From Paracoccaceae bacterium (GTDB lineage Bacteria > Pseudomonadota > Alphaproteobacteria > Rhodobacterales > Rhodobacteraceae), in contig JALXER010000069.1 in the NCBI GenBank assembly GCA_027069385.1, positions 1 through 7,999 on the forward strand: a stretch of DNA of 7,999 nt. Reading direction: 5' to 3'. Shown in pieces: positions 1 through 6,078 of the stretch; the stretch's first letter is position 1; the number at the start of each line of letters is the position of its first letter. A program made the position numbers and the translations under genes. The notes beneath the pieces are model-generated. The model worked only from the letters and a program-made list of their open reading frames with translations, ran no database searches and had not been told where the DNA came from.

Positions 1-128
1 GCGATCAATTCAGCACCGATCCGATCCGTCTTGGCGCGTGTTCCGCGGCTGGTAGCAAAGGCTTTGATCTGTGCGGATGGCAGTTGGCGCGCTTCTATTC
101 CCGCCGTATCAAGCGCCGCCCAGAGCCT
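1..128 (-). pseudogene. IS110-family transposase remnant (N-terminal part, runs off left edge)
   Basis: Read on the minus strand, this frame gives RLWAALDTAGIEARQLPSAQ followed by IKAFATSRGTRAKTDRIGAE. This is the hallmark of the N-terminal DEDD (RuvC-like) domain of IS110-family transposases, where the usual text is AKTDRIDAELIARF. Family knowledge places the last two acidic residues of the tetrad in the motif TDxxDA. Here the final Asp is Gly (codon GGT at about positions 12-14), so the catalytic set is incomplete even before truncation. The similarity begins abruptly at the Arg-Leu-Trp codons (120-128). Upstream of that point the minus-strand translation no longer looks like IS110, because the DNA becomes IS1595 sequence on the other strand. 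The rest of the element lies beyond the left edge. The family call is from motif recognition. The exact junction is good to perhaps ten bases. Confidence 0.75.
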
Positions 129-332
129 AAGCTCTTCGTCGACTGCCACAACCATATCAATGGCATCAAGAATTTTTAGAACCAGGCCAAGCGCCATATG
201 CGCAAATTTAACGGTATTCCTCAGGCCCAATTTGGGCTATATTTGAAGGAATGTGAGTGGCGTTTTAACAACAGTGACCGATCATCTCGGTTAATGCAGC
301 TAAGACAATGGGTCAAGCGTCATCTGAAGTAG
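129..332 (+). pseudogene. IS1595-family transposase remnant (C-terminal end, in-frame stop)
   Basis: The plus-strand frame ending with TAG at 330-332 reads KLFVDCHNHINGIKNF, a stop, then NQAKRHMRKFNGIPQAQFGL and YLKECEWRFNNSDRSSRL, ending in QWVKRHLK. This matches the conserved C-terminus of IS1595-family (ISXO2-like) transposases, normally HINGIENFWNQAKRHMRKFNGIP. Two changes look degenerative: Glu to Lys in the NGIEN motif, and the Trp codon TGG changed to TAG at 177-179, which would truncate the protein. Everything upstream of about position 129 is replaced by IS110 sequence on the opposite strand, so the N-terminal and central domains are missing. The sequence just after the stop (333-350, containing CTGGGTCAGCCCC) may be the element's right terminal inverted repeat. 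Its partner is not in the window, so that part is inference. Confidence 0.8.
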
Positions 333-697
333 TTATCTGGGTCAGCCCCTTAAGGTTTTATGCGATCGATTTGCTGCATTTGACTGCTACAGTGCGGTAT
401 GCAATCACGGGTTCCAAGAGCACCCTTCCGCCCCGACCGTACGGGGTCCTCCCGCACGCCACCCCCTGATTGCTTACGCAATCAAAGGGTTCTGTTTGGG
501 CCGGGCCTCGCCTTCGGCTCGGCGGAAGAAACGGCCGGCTTTGCTCCTGAGTTACACCAAGTTGACCAAAGCGCCCCGAATGGGGCATCGATGAGGCGGG
601 GGGCAGCCCCCGCGCCGAAGCGAAGCTCCGGCGGTGGGGTTGCGCGTGACGCTTTGCCACCATATCTAGGGGGAAGCCTTTTCAACCGGAGAACCCC
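333..697. other. Gene-free GC-rich stretch upstream of pepF with several short hairpins
   Basis: No convincing coding region is visible. Open frames on both strands here are GC-driven and show no recognisable family. Hairpins: 461-490 (ACCC, two-base internal loop, TGATTGC, loop TTAC, GCAATCA, GGGT); 573-586 (GCCCC, loop GAAT, GGGGC); 596-613 (GCGGGGG, loop GCAG, CCCCCGC); 614-632 (GCCG, one mismatch, AGC, loop GAA, GCT, CGGC). A weak promoter candidate for pepF is TTGCGC at 640-645, a 17-base spacer and TATCTA at 663-668. It matches the sigma-70 consensus poorly, and I would not rely on it. The left part may include the end of the IS1595 remnant. Confidence 0.7.
573..632. repeat. Cluster of three adjacent GC-rich hairpins (possible extragenic palindromic element)
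   Basis: Three inverted repeats lie almost back to back: stems 573-577/582-586 (5 bp), 596-602/607-613 (7 bp) and 614-617 plus 619-621 paired with 625-627 plus 629-632 (7 bp with one mismatch). The third abuts the second with no spacer. There is no T-run, so this is not a standard intrinsic terminator, and nothing upstream needs one except the IS remnant. Compact hairpin clusters between genes often turn out to be dispersed extragenic repeats. Whether this one is multicopy cannot be told from one window. Confidence 0.45.
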
Positions 698-2530
698 ATG
701 TTTGCCCACCCCCCTTTGCGTCCCGAAACCCATGCTGCCCAAGAACCAACCCAAGGTGCCAATCTGGGCGACCTGCCGGAGTGGAACCTGGATGACCTGT
801 ACACCGGTCAGGACTGCCCCGAAATCAAGGCCGATCTGGCCTGGCTTGGCACCGAAACCCCCGCCTTTGCCGCCGATTACCAAGGCAAGCTGGCCGATCT
901 GTCTGCCGAAGAAATGCTGGAAGCCATTCAGCGTCAAGAGGCAATCAGCGCCAAAATGGGCCGGATCATGTCTTATGCGGGCCTGCGCTATTACCAGAAT
1001 ACCACCGATCCCGAGCGCGGCAAATTCATGTCCGACATGCAGGCGGCCATCACCGAAATGTCCAACCCGCTGGTGTTTTTCGACCTGGAACTGAACCGGG
1101 TGGATGACGCGGTGCTGGATGCCATGCTGGCCGAAAACACCGATCTGGCCCGTTACAAACCGGTGCTTGACCGCATCCGCGCCATGAAGCCCTATCAGCT
1201 TTCGGATGAACTCGAAAAATTCCTGCATGACAATTCTGTTGTCGGGGCCGCCGCGTGGAACCGGCTGTTTGACGAAACCATGGCCGGTCTGACCTTTGAT
1301 GTGGACGGCGAGGAATTGCCCCTTGAAGCCACGCTGAACCTGCTTTCTGACACCGACCGCGCCCGGCGCGAAGCCGGGGCCAGGGCGCTCGTCGAGGTGT
1401 TCACCCGAAACCTGCCGCTATTTGCCCGCATCACCAACACCCTTGCCAAGGAAAAAGAGATAGAGGACCGTTGGCGCAAGCTGCCGACTCCGCAAATGTC
1501 GCGCCATCTGGCCAACCATGTCGAACCCGAGGTGGTGCAGGCGCTGCGCGATGCGGTGGTGGCGGCCTATCCCAAGCTTTCGCACCGGTATTACGCGCTC
1601 AAGGCCAAGTGGCTGGGCCTCGACAAGCTGGAAATCTGGGACCGTAACGCGCCGCTGCCCAATGATGACGACCTGACCATCGGCTGGTTCGATGCGCAGG
1701 AAATCGTTATGGAGGCCTATGCCGGATTTGACGAATGTATGGCCTTTATCGCACAACCGTTTTTCGAAAACGGCTGGATTGATGCCGCAGTGAAACCGGG
1801 TAAGGCTCCGGGCGCTTTTGCCCACCCGACTGTCACCGACGCGCACCCTTATGTGATGCTCAATTATCTGGGCAAACAACGCGATGTGATGACACTTGCG
1901 CACGAACTGGGCCACGGGGTCCATCAGGTTCTGGCGGCAGATCAGGGCGAGTTGCTTTCCTCTACTCCGCTGACCCTTGCCGAAACCGCGTCGGTATTTG
2001 GCGAGATGCTGACATTCCGCAAGCTGCTGGCCGACGCCCCCGATCAGGCGGCGCGCAAACGTCTGCTGGCCGGCAAGGTAGAGGACATGATCAACACCGT
2101 GGTGCGCCAGATCGCGTTTTACGACTTTGAATGCCGCGTCCACAGCGCGCGCGCCGACGGCGAACTGACCCCCGACCAGATCAACGATATCTGGATGGAA
2201 GTGCAGCACGAGAGCCTTGGCGACGGGTTCAATTTTATGGAAGGGTACGAGAGCTTCTGGTCGTATATCCCGCATTTCATCCACTCGCCTTTTTATGTCT
2301 ATGCCTATGCGTTTGGCGACGGGCTGGTCAACGCGCTCTATGCGGTTTACGAGGAAGGCGATCCGGATTTTGTTGAAAAATACTTCGAGATGCTCAAGGC
2401 CGGCGGCTCGAAACACCACACCGAATTGCTGGCCCCGTTCGGGCTGGACGCCTCGGACCCGAAATTCTGGGACAAGGGCCTCTCGATGATATCGGGCATG
2501 ATCGATGAACTGGAGGCCATGGAAGCATAG
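698..2530 (+). CDS. pepF: M3-family oligoendopeptidase F
   Basis: Zinc metallopeptidase of family M3 (PepF/oligoendopeptidase F type), expected in the cytoplasm to cut peptides of medium length during peptide turnover. The 610-residue protein has the zinc motif HELGH at residues 402-406: His402 and His406 are metal ligands and Glu403 is the catalytic base. The third ligand is Glu429 in the downstream helix LAETASVFGE. The C-terminal HFIHSPFYVYAYAFGDGL block starts at residue 526 and supplies the His and Tyr residues that M3 enzymes use for substrate contact. The N-terminal half fits the helical M3 N domain. Length agrees with the family (about 590-610). There is no signal peptide. The start ATG is supported by GGAGA at 688-692, five bases upstream. 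The gene appears monocistronic: an IS remnant and a hairpin-rich gap lie upstream, and a convergent gene lies downstream. The pepF name reflects family assignment and is not evidence of substrate range. Confidence 0.95.
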   Translation: MFAHPPLRPETHAAQEPTQGANLGDLPEWNLDDLYTGQDCPEIKADLAWLGTETPAFAADYQGKLADLSAEEMLEAIQRQEAISAKMGRIMSYAGLRYYQNTTDPERGKFMSDMQAAITEMSNPLVFFDLELNRVDDAVLDAMLAENTDLARYKPVLDRIRAMKPYQLSDELEKFLHDNSVVGAAAWNRLFDETMAGLTFDVDGEELPLEATLNLLSDTDRARREAGARALVEVFTRNLPLFARITNTLAKEKEIEDRWRKLPTPQMSRHLANHVEPEVVQALRDAVVAAYPKLSHRYYALKAKWLGLDKLEIWDRNAPLPNDDDLTIGWFDAQEIVMEAYAGFDECMAFIAQPFFENGWIDAAVKPGKAPGAFAHPTVTDAHPYVMLNYLGKQRDVMTLAHELGHGVHQVLAADQGELLSSTPLTLAETASVFGEMLTFRKLLADAPDQAARKRLLAGKVEDMINTVVRQIAFYDFECRVHSARADGELTPDQINDIWMEVQHESLGDGFNFMEGYESFWSYIPHFIHSPFYVYAYAFGDGLVNALYAVYEEGDPDFVEKYFEMLKAGGSKHHTELLAPFGLDASDPKFWDKGLSMISGMIDELEAMEA

Positions 2531-2557
2531 GCAGCTCTGACGCGGCGCGGCAACCAC

Positions 2558-2574
2558 AGGGTGTCGGGCACCCT
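2558..2574 (+). terminator. Hairpin after pepF, possible transcription end
   Basis: A six-base-pair stem (AGGGTG with CACCCT, loop TCGGG) begins 28 bases after the pepF stop codon. Its location suits a terminator. No U-tract follows (the next bases are TGCGCCC), so it is at best a weak or factor-assisted stop. Confidence 0.35.
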
Positions 2575-2706
2575 TGCGCCCGCGCCGCCCCGAAACGTCA
2601 GCACCTTGTGGCCACGCAAAAACCGGCCGCGGGTCACACCCGACAAGTTCGAGGTCCGGATTTCTGTTGAGCGAACATACTGCCCGCGACGGGCAATGCG
2701 CCGAAA

Positions 2707-2736
2707 CCGAACCACTAAACCGGTTTAGCGGTTCGG
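2707..2736. promoter_or_regulatory. 30-bp near-perfect dyad, operator-like
   Basis: Two arms, CCGAACC-A-CTAAACC and GGTTTAG-C-GGTTCGG, form an inverted repeat with no spacer. Fourteen of fifteen positions are symmetric, the exception being A2714 opposite C2729. The core CTAAACCGGTTTAG (2715-2728) is a perfect palindrome. Size and zero-spacer symmetry fit the operator of a dimeric repressor, for example of the TetR family. An AT-rich stretch follows at about 2748-2785. No regulator gene or properly oriented target gene is visible next to it, because both flanking genes end here. It could instead fold into an RNA hairpin acting as a two-way terminator, though no T-run adjoins it. Confidence 0.5.
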
Positions 2737-2816
2737 TCAGAACACGCTTTTACACAATATATTCAGTGTATTAAACCAAATCTACCCGTCGTACCTGACA
2801 GCGAAAATTATCCCGT

Positions 2817-2832
2817 AGGGAGCGTGGTCCCT
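2817..2832 (-). terminator. Weak hairpin downstream of the DsbA-like gene
   Basis: On the minus strand, AGGGA, loop CCACGC and TCCCT form a five-base-pair stem beginning about 25 bases after the stop codon of the DsbA-like gene. A TTTT run (complement of 2804-2807) follows nine bases later. The stem is short and the T-run is far, so this is only a candidate terminator. Confidence 0.3.
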
Positions 2833-2856
2833 TAGGCACCGCCCCGACATTCACCC

Positions 2857-3540
2857 CTAGCACCAACTGGCATTGTCGCCACTGTTGGTGCGAAACAGTT
2901 CTTCAACATTGGCCTTGATCAACTTGTACCCCACATTGCCAAACAGGGTTTGACGCCCGTCATTCATTACAAATGTCGGAGACCCGCTGACATGCAATTC
3001 ACCCACCTGCTTGAGGTCCGCATCCAGCAGCGCCGCTGCTTCACCACTGCGCAATTTCGTCTCTACCGCATCCGGCTCCAACCCCAGTTCGGCAATCAGG
3101 TCTGCCTGCACCTGCCAGTTGGAAACATCCAGCGCCTGCGCAAAAAATGCCTCGCGAAAGCCCCGCACGGCTTTGGCCGCGATGGTGTCGGCATAGGCCG
3201 TCTGGCTATCCGCCCCCTCGACTGCCTGCACGGCCTTCAGCACCTGATGCACCACGGTAGAGGTCGTGGGTTGCGTCACCGTCCACACATCGGGATGCAC
3301 GCTGATATGCGGGTACTTTTTGGACAGCTTCTGGAACAGCGCATTCATCGCCGCATAGCCGCCTTTGTCCTTCCAGGTCGCGTGGGTCTTGGTGCGCGCA
3401 TCGGCAAACACCGACACGAATTTTTCGTCAATTGCGATACGATCACCGTATTCGCTGGCCAGTTCATCCAGACGGATTTGCGAGATATAGGACCAGATGC
3501 ACAGCACATCGGAGAAATAGGTAATGGTCGGACGGGTCAT
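2857..3540 (-). CDS. DsbA/FrnE-like thioredoxin-fold protein (cytosolic, CxxS active site)
   Basis: A 227-residue protein of the DsbA family, in the branch that includes FrnE and 2-hydroxychromene-2-carboxylate isomerases. The N-terminus ITYFSDVLCIWSYISQIRLD carries the active-site position seen in relatives as DxxCPWC. Here it is Cys14-Ile-Trp-Ser17, so only the first cysteine remains. The middle (about residues 60-150) is the helical insertion domain, and GSPTF at residues 186-190 supplies the cis-proline (Pro188) facing the active site. The only other cysteine is the last residue, in the C-terminal ASWC. There is no signal peptide, so it is probably cytoplasmic. The start is fixed by AAGGA (complement of 3547-3551), six bases upstream. 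It is transcribed divergently from the M19 dipeptidase gene. It may be a monothiol oxidoreductase, a reductase or isomerase, or a glutathione-dependent enzyme. The substrate cannot be inferred. Confidence 0.85.
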   Translation of the reverse strand: MTRPTITYFSDVLCIWSYISQIRLDELASEYGDRIAIDEKFVSVFADARTKTHATWKDKGGYAAMNALFQKLSKKYPHISVHPDVWTVTQPTTSTVVHQVLKAVQAVEGADSQTAYADTIAAKAVRGFREAFFAQALDVSNWQVQADLIAELGLEPDAVETKLRSGEAAALLDADLKQVGELHVSGSPTFVMNDGRQTLFGNVGYKLIKANVEELFRTNSGDNASWC

Positions 3541-3733
3541 GGGATTTCCTTATTCTATGGGGCGCGGCCCCGGTTCCTGACTGATTTAGTCGGCAAAAAC
3601 CCCGTTTCAACACCCCGCCCCAAAAAACCCGAAATGTCGCAGCTACGGGCACCGATCCGCCATGGCACAAGTTTAGGCTGGCTTTTTGCGCCGGTTGCGG
3701 GTTCTATGGACCCGAAACCAAGGAGGGCACCCG
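3541..3733. promoter_or_regulatory. Divergent promoter region between the DsbA-like and M19 peptidase genes
   Basis: This 193-base region must hold the promoters for both outward-reading genes. A strong ribosome binding site, AGGAGG at 3721-3726, lies seven bases before the ATG at 3734. On the minus side a GGGGC, GCG, GCCCC hairpin (3559-3571) sits just upstream of the DsbA-like gene's ribosome binding site and may lie in its leader. The best minus-strand promoter guess is TTGAAA, 16 bases, TAAATC. It is weak, and I found no convincing plus-strand -35/-10 pair. Confidence 0.5.
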
Positions 3734-4915
3734 ATGAAATGGCTGTTAAAACGCGGGCTGAAATTCATTCTGACCATCGGCACGCTGGCGCTGGTCCTGT
3801 TTCTGGTCTTTGGCCCGGGCTATGTGGAGCGCTCCAAAAACGTCGTGCTGGCCCACGACCCCTATCCGGTTTCCGACGCGGCCATGGCCCTGCATAACAG
3901 CCTGACCATCGGCGATCTGCATGCCGACAGTCTGCTGTGGAACCGTGATCTGAACAAACGTGGTGCCTACGGGCAGGTCGATATTCCGCGCCTGATAGAG
4001 GGCAACGTAGCCTTGCAGGTCTTTACCGCCGTTACCAAAAGCCCCGCCGGCCTGAACTATAACCGGAATTCGGCCGATGCACGCGACAATATCACCCTGC
4101 TGGCCATGGCGCAGCTTTGGCCCGCCCGCACCTGGCAGAGCATCTATGAACGCGCGGTCTATATGGCCCAACGCCTGCACGGTTTTCAGGCCGCCGCGCC
4201 GGACCGGTTGAAGATCATCCTGACCGCCGCCGATCTGGACGCGCTGCTTGCGCGTCGCGCCAATGGCGACCGGACTGTCGGTGCCATTCTGGGCATAGAG
4301 GGCAGCCACCCGCTGGAAGGCAAGCTGGAAAACCTGCAAAACCTGGTTGATGAGGGCTATCGCCTGATCGCCCTGCAACACTTTTTCGACAATGAGCTGG
4401 GCGGCTCGCTTCACGGGGAATCCGGTGCCGGGCTAACCGATTTCGGCCGGCAGGTGGTGGTGCAGGTGGCTGAACGCCCGCTGATCCTCGATCTGGCCCA
4501 TTCCAGCCCGCAAGTGGTGCGCGATGTGCTGGACATGACCGATATTCCGCTGGTGGTCAGCCATACGGGGATCCATTCCCACTGCCAGACCAAGCGCAAT
4601 ATCCCCGACGCGCTGATGGTCGAAATCGCCAATCGGGGCGGGGTGATCGGCATCGGGTTCTGGGAAGAAGCGGTCTGCGATATCACCCCTGCGGGGATTG
4701 CCGGCGCGATTGTGGCAGCGGTCAACCTGCTGGGCGAAGACCATGTTGCGCTTGGCTCCGACTTTGACGGCTCGGTAACCACGCGGTTCGATGTGTCGGA
4801 ACTGGCCGCGCTGACACAAGCGCTGCTCGACGCGGGCCTGACGGCCCCGACCATTCGCAAGGTCATGGGTGAAAACATGGTTCGGTTGGTGCGCGCGCGC
4901 CTGTCGGCCAACTAG
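3734..4915 (+). CDS. Membrane-anchored dipeptidase, peptidase family M19
   Basis: Renal-dipeptidase-type zinc enzyme (amidohydrolase-like TIM barrel) that hydrolyses dipeptides. The 393-residue protein opens with a basic stretch and one hydrophobic segment (about residues 9-27, LKFILTIGTLALVLFLVF), so it is probably inner-membrane anchored with its domain in the periplasm. Metal and active-site residues are in order: His63 and Asp65 (GDLHAD), Glu189 (LGIEGSHP), His256 (LDLAHSS), His277 (VVSHTG), Arg288 and Asp343 (GSDFDG). These correspond to the zinc-binding and catalytic set of the family, so it should be active. I chose the ATG at 3734 over an in-frame ATG at 3686. It has AGGAGG seven bases upstream and puts the membrane segment at the N-terminus, whereas the longer form adds 16 unlikely residues. 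It diverges from the DsbA-like gene and converges on pfkB with three bases between the stops. The true substrate could be a D-amino-acid dipeptide or another dipeptide. Confidence 0.92.
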   Translation: MKWLLKRGLKFILTIGTLALVLFLVFGPGYVERSKNVVLAHDPYPVSDAAMALHNSLTIGDLHADSLLWNRDLNKRGAYGQVDIPRLIEGNVALQVFTAVTKSPAGLNYNRNSADARDNITLLAMAQLWPARTWQSIYERAVYMAQRLHGFQAAAPDRLKIILTAADLDALLARRANGDRTVGAILGIEGSHPLEGKLENLQNLVDEGYRLIALQHFFDNELGGSLHGESGAGLTDFGRQVVVQVAERPLILDLAHSSPQVVRDVLDMTDIPLVVSHTGIHSHCQTKRNIPDALMVEIANRGGVIGIGFWEEAVCDITPAGIAGAIVAAVNLLGEDHVALGSDFDGSVTTRFDVSELAALTQALLDAGLTAPTIRKVMGENMVRLVRARLSAN

Positions 4916-4918
4916 GGC

Positions 4919-5881
4919 TTAGCCTGAATCGCCGTGCGCCTCGCGGGTCACCACTTCGGGCAACAATGCCTCCAGCGTGGCGCGCGGGCATAAGGCGCTG
5001 CCCGGCGTCGTTACCGCTGCCGCCGCCGCCGCCGTACCATATTGCGCCGATTTGCGCAGCGTCCAGCCCCGCGACAGGCCCAGCGTCATCGCCGCGACAA
5101 AACTGTCACCGGCCCCGACCTTGCTGCGTACCTCGACCACTGGGGGAGCGCAAATAAACGCCTCGTCGCCCGATACGATCAGCGAGCCTTTCGCCCCGCG
5201 CGCCAGCACCACGATCTCGGCCTTGTCGCGCAAAATAAGCGAATGGGCAAAATGCACCGCGTCGCGGTCACGCTCCAGCGCCCGGCCCGACAACACCTGC
5301 GATTCATGCCGGTCCATGCGCACCACATGAAACGGCAGCACGGTATTATCCAGCGCACTTGTCATCGCCTCGCCCGAGGTATCCAGCACCATCTGACCGC
5401 CGCGCGCATGCGCCATACGGTTGATCCCGGCATAAAACGCCGGCGCAACCCCGGGGGGCAATGACCCGCTGCCAACCACCATGGTTCCACGCCCGATCAG
5501 CCCGTCAATCTGCCTGATGGCCCGCGCCACATCCTTTGCGCTCCAACACGGCCCTGCCTGCCCGAACCGGAACTGCCGACGGGTAGAGGTCTCCAGAATG
5601 GCGGTGTTCTGGCGGGTCAGACCGGGCGCATCAAAACGCGCCACCCTGACCCCGTCCTGTTTCAGCATATCCAGCAACATCCCCCCTGTCGCCCCGCCCA
5701 GCGCCACAAAGGCGGTGCTGTCGCCACCCAGCAACAACAGCGCGCGCGACACATTCACCCCGCCGCCGCCTGCCTCCAGCGTGGCATTCTGGCAGTAAAG
5801 CTTGATATCGGGCTTAACGGTTTCGACCTCTGCGGCTGAATCCAGCGCGGGATTCACCGATAGCGTAAGGATGTCTGACAT
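4919..5881 (-). CDS. pfkB: PfkB-type 6-phosphofructokinase (ribokinase superfamily)
   Basis: A 320-residue sugar kinase of the PfkB/1-phosphofructokinase family, expected to phosphorylate fructose 6-phosphate with ATP in the cytoplasm. The N-terminus (LTLSVNPALDSAAEVE) and the motif EAGGGGVNVSRA (residues 36-47) resemble E. coli Pfk-2. FruK and LacC usually have GGKG at this place, so the Gly favours a 6-phosphofructokinase. Positions that bind sugar phosphate in Pfk-2 are present at the same numbers (Asp14, Lys27, Asn43, Arg90). The second signature, SKVGAGDSFVAAM, gives the catalytic base Asp259. The usual KPNxxE metal motif is altered to RMDRHE (188-193), so NxxE becomes DxxE. The start is the first ATG. 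Its ribosome binding site (GGCGAG) is modest. It lies downstream of the rpoH-hydrolase pair on the same strand, but 197 bases and two strong hairpins separate them, so its own promoter is likely. Confidence 0.85.
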   Translation of the reverse strand: MSDILTLSVNPALDSAAEVETVKPDIKLYCQNATLEAGGGGVNVSRALLLLGGDSTAFVALGGATGGMLLDMLKQDGVRVARFDAPGLTRQNTAILETSTRRQFRFGQAGPCWSAKDVARAIRQIDGLIGRGTMVVGSGSLPPGVAPAFYAGINRMAHARGGQMVLDTSGEAMTSALDNTVLPFHVVRMDRHESQVLSGRALERDRDAVHFAHSLILRDKAEIVVLARGAKGSLIVSGDEAFICAPPVVEVRSKVGAGDSFVAAMTLGLSRGWTLRKSAQYGTAAAAAAVTTPGSALCPRATLEALLPEVVTREAHGDSG

Positions 5882-6078
5882 GGGTTCTCGCCGGTCATTC
5901 TGATTCGCGGGCCTTGCCCGATACTACCGCAATCCGCCCCCGAAACCATGACCAATCGAGCCTTTTTTCCAAACCCATGCCACCGGGTGCCAATCGCCCA
6001 TTCCCGATTTATCGGGAATGGGTTATCGCGCATTCCCCGCGCTTGCGCGGGGAATTCCTTTGGGTCACGGGTGCCGGG
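5882..6078. other. Intergenic region upstream of pfkB
   Basis: This 197-base spacer lies between the hydrolase stop and the pfkB start, both on the minus strand. Its right half is dominated by the two TT-loop hairpins at 5997-6055. A smaller hairpin, CGGGC, CTT, GCCCG, sits at 5908-5920, about 27 bases upstream of the pfkB ATG, in the likely leader. No persuasive -35/-10 pair for pfkB was found, although a promoter is expected somewhere here. Confidence 0.55.
5997..6055. repeat. Two tandem perfect hairpins with TT loops
   Basis: Hairpin one has a 12-bp perfect stem (CCCATTCCCGAT, loop TT, ATCGGGAATGGG; 5997-6022). Hairpin two has an 11-bp perfect stem (ATTCCCCGCGC, loop TT, GCGCGGGGAAT; 6032-6055). 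Both contain ATTCCC and GGGAAT arms, so the right arm of the first (6014-6019) can also pair with the left arm of the second (6032-6037). The pair starts 24 bases after the hydrolase stop, a good place for transcript termination or 3'-end protection. No T-run adjoins either hairpin on the minus strand, so this is not a canonical intrinsic terminator. Extragenic palindromic repeats are an equally good reading. Confidence 0.7.

Larger units (their letters stand above)
2531..2856. other. Gene-free convergent intergenic region rich in inverted repeats
   Basis: This 326-base gap lies between the 3' ends of pepF (plus) and the DsbA-like gene (minus). No supported gene is seen. It holds a hairpin at 2558-2574 (AGGGTG, loop TCGGG, CACCCT), one at 2681-2695 (TGCCCG, loop CGA, CGGGCA), the long dyad at 2707-2736, an AT-rich stretch at about 2748-2785 and a hairpin at 2817-2832. 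None is followed closely by a proper T-run. For two converging 3' ends the gap is long, and the dyad followed by AT-rich DNA looks more like a promoter or operator than a simple terminator. Confidence 0.7.

Noticed and set aside
358..663. Minus-strand open frame of 101 codons in the gap before pepF
   Set aside because: Its translation is rich in Arg, Pro, Gly and Ser with no recognisable domain. It runs through the GC-rich hairpins, and I could not support a ribosome binding site. It looks like a GC-driven open frame.
1418..2557. Long minus-strand open frame (379 codons) opposite pepF
   Set aside because: It is antisense to a clear M3 peptidase with intact catalytic motifs. Its translation resembles no family, and long antisense frames are common in GC-rich genes.
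3686..3733. Longer N-terminus for the M19 dipeptidase from the ATG at 3686
   Set aside because: The ATG at 3734 has AGGAGG at ideal spacing and puts the membrane anchor at the protein's N-terminus. The extra 16 residues would themselves span that ribosome binding site.
2950..3897. Plus-strand open frame (315 codons) crossing the DsbA-like gene and the divergent promoter region
   Set aside because: It is antisense to the DsbA-like gene, then out of frame with the M19 peptidase. The composition is His/Arg-rich with no domain.
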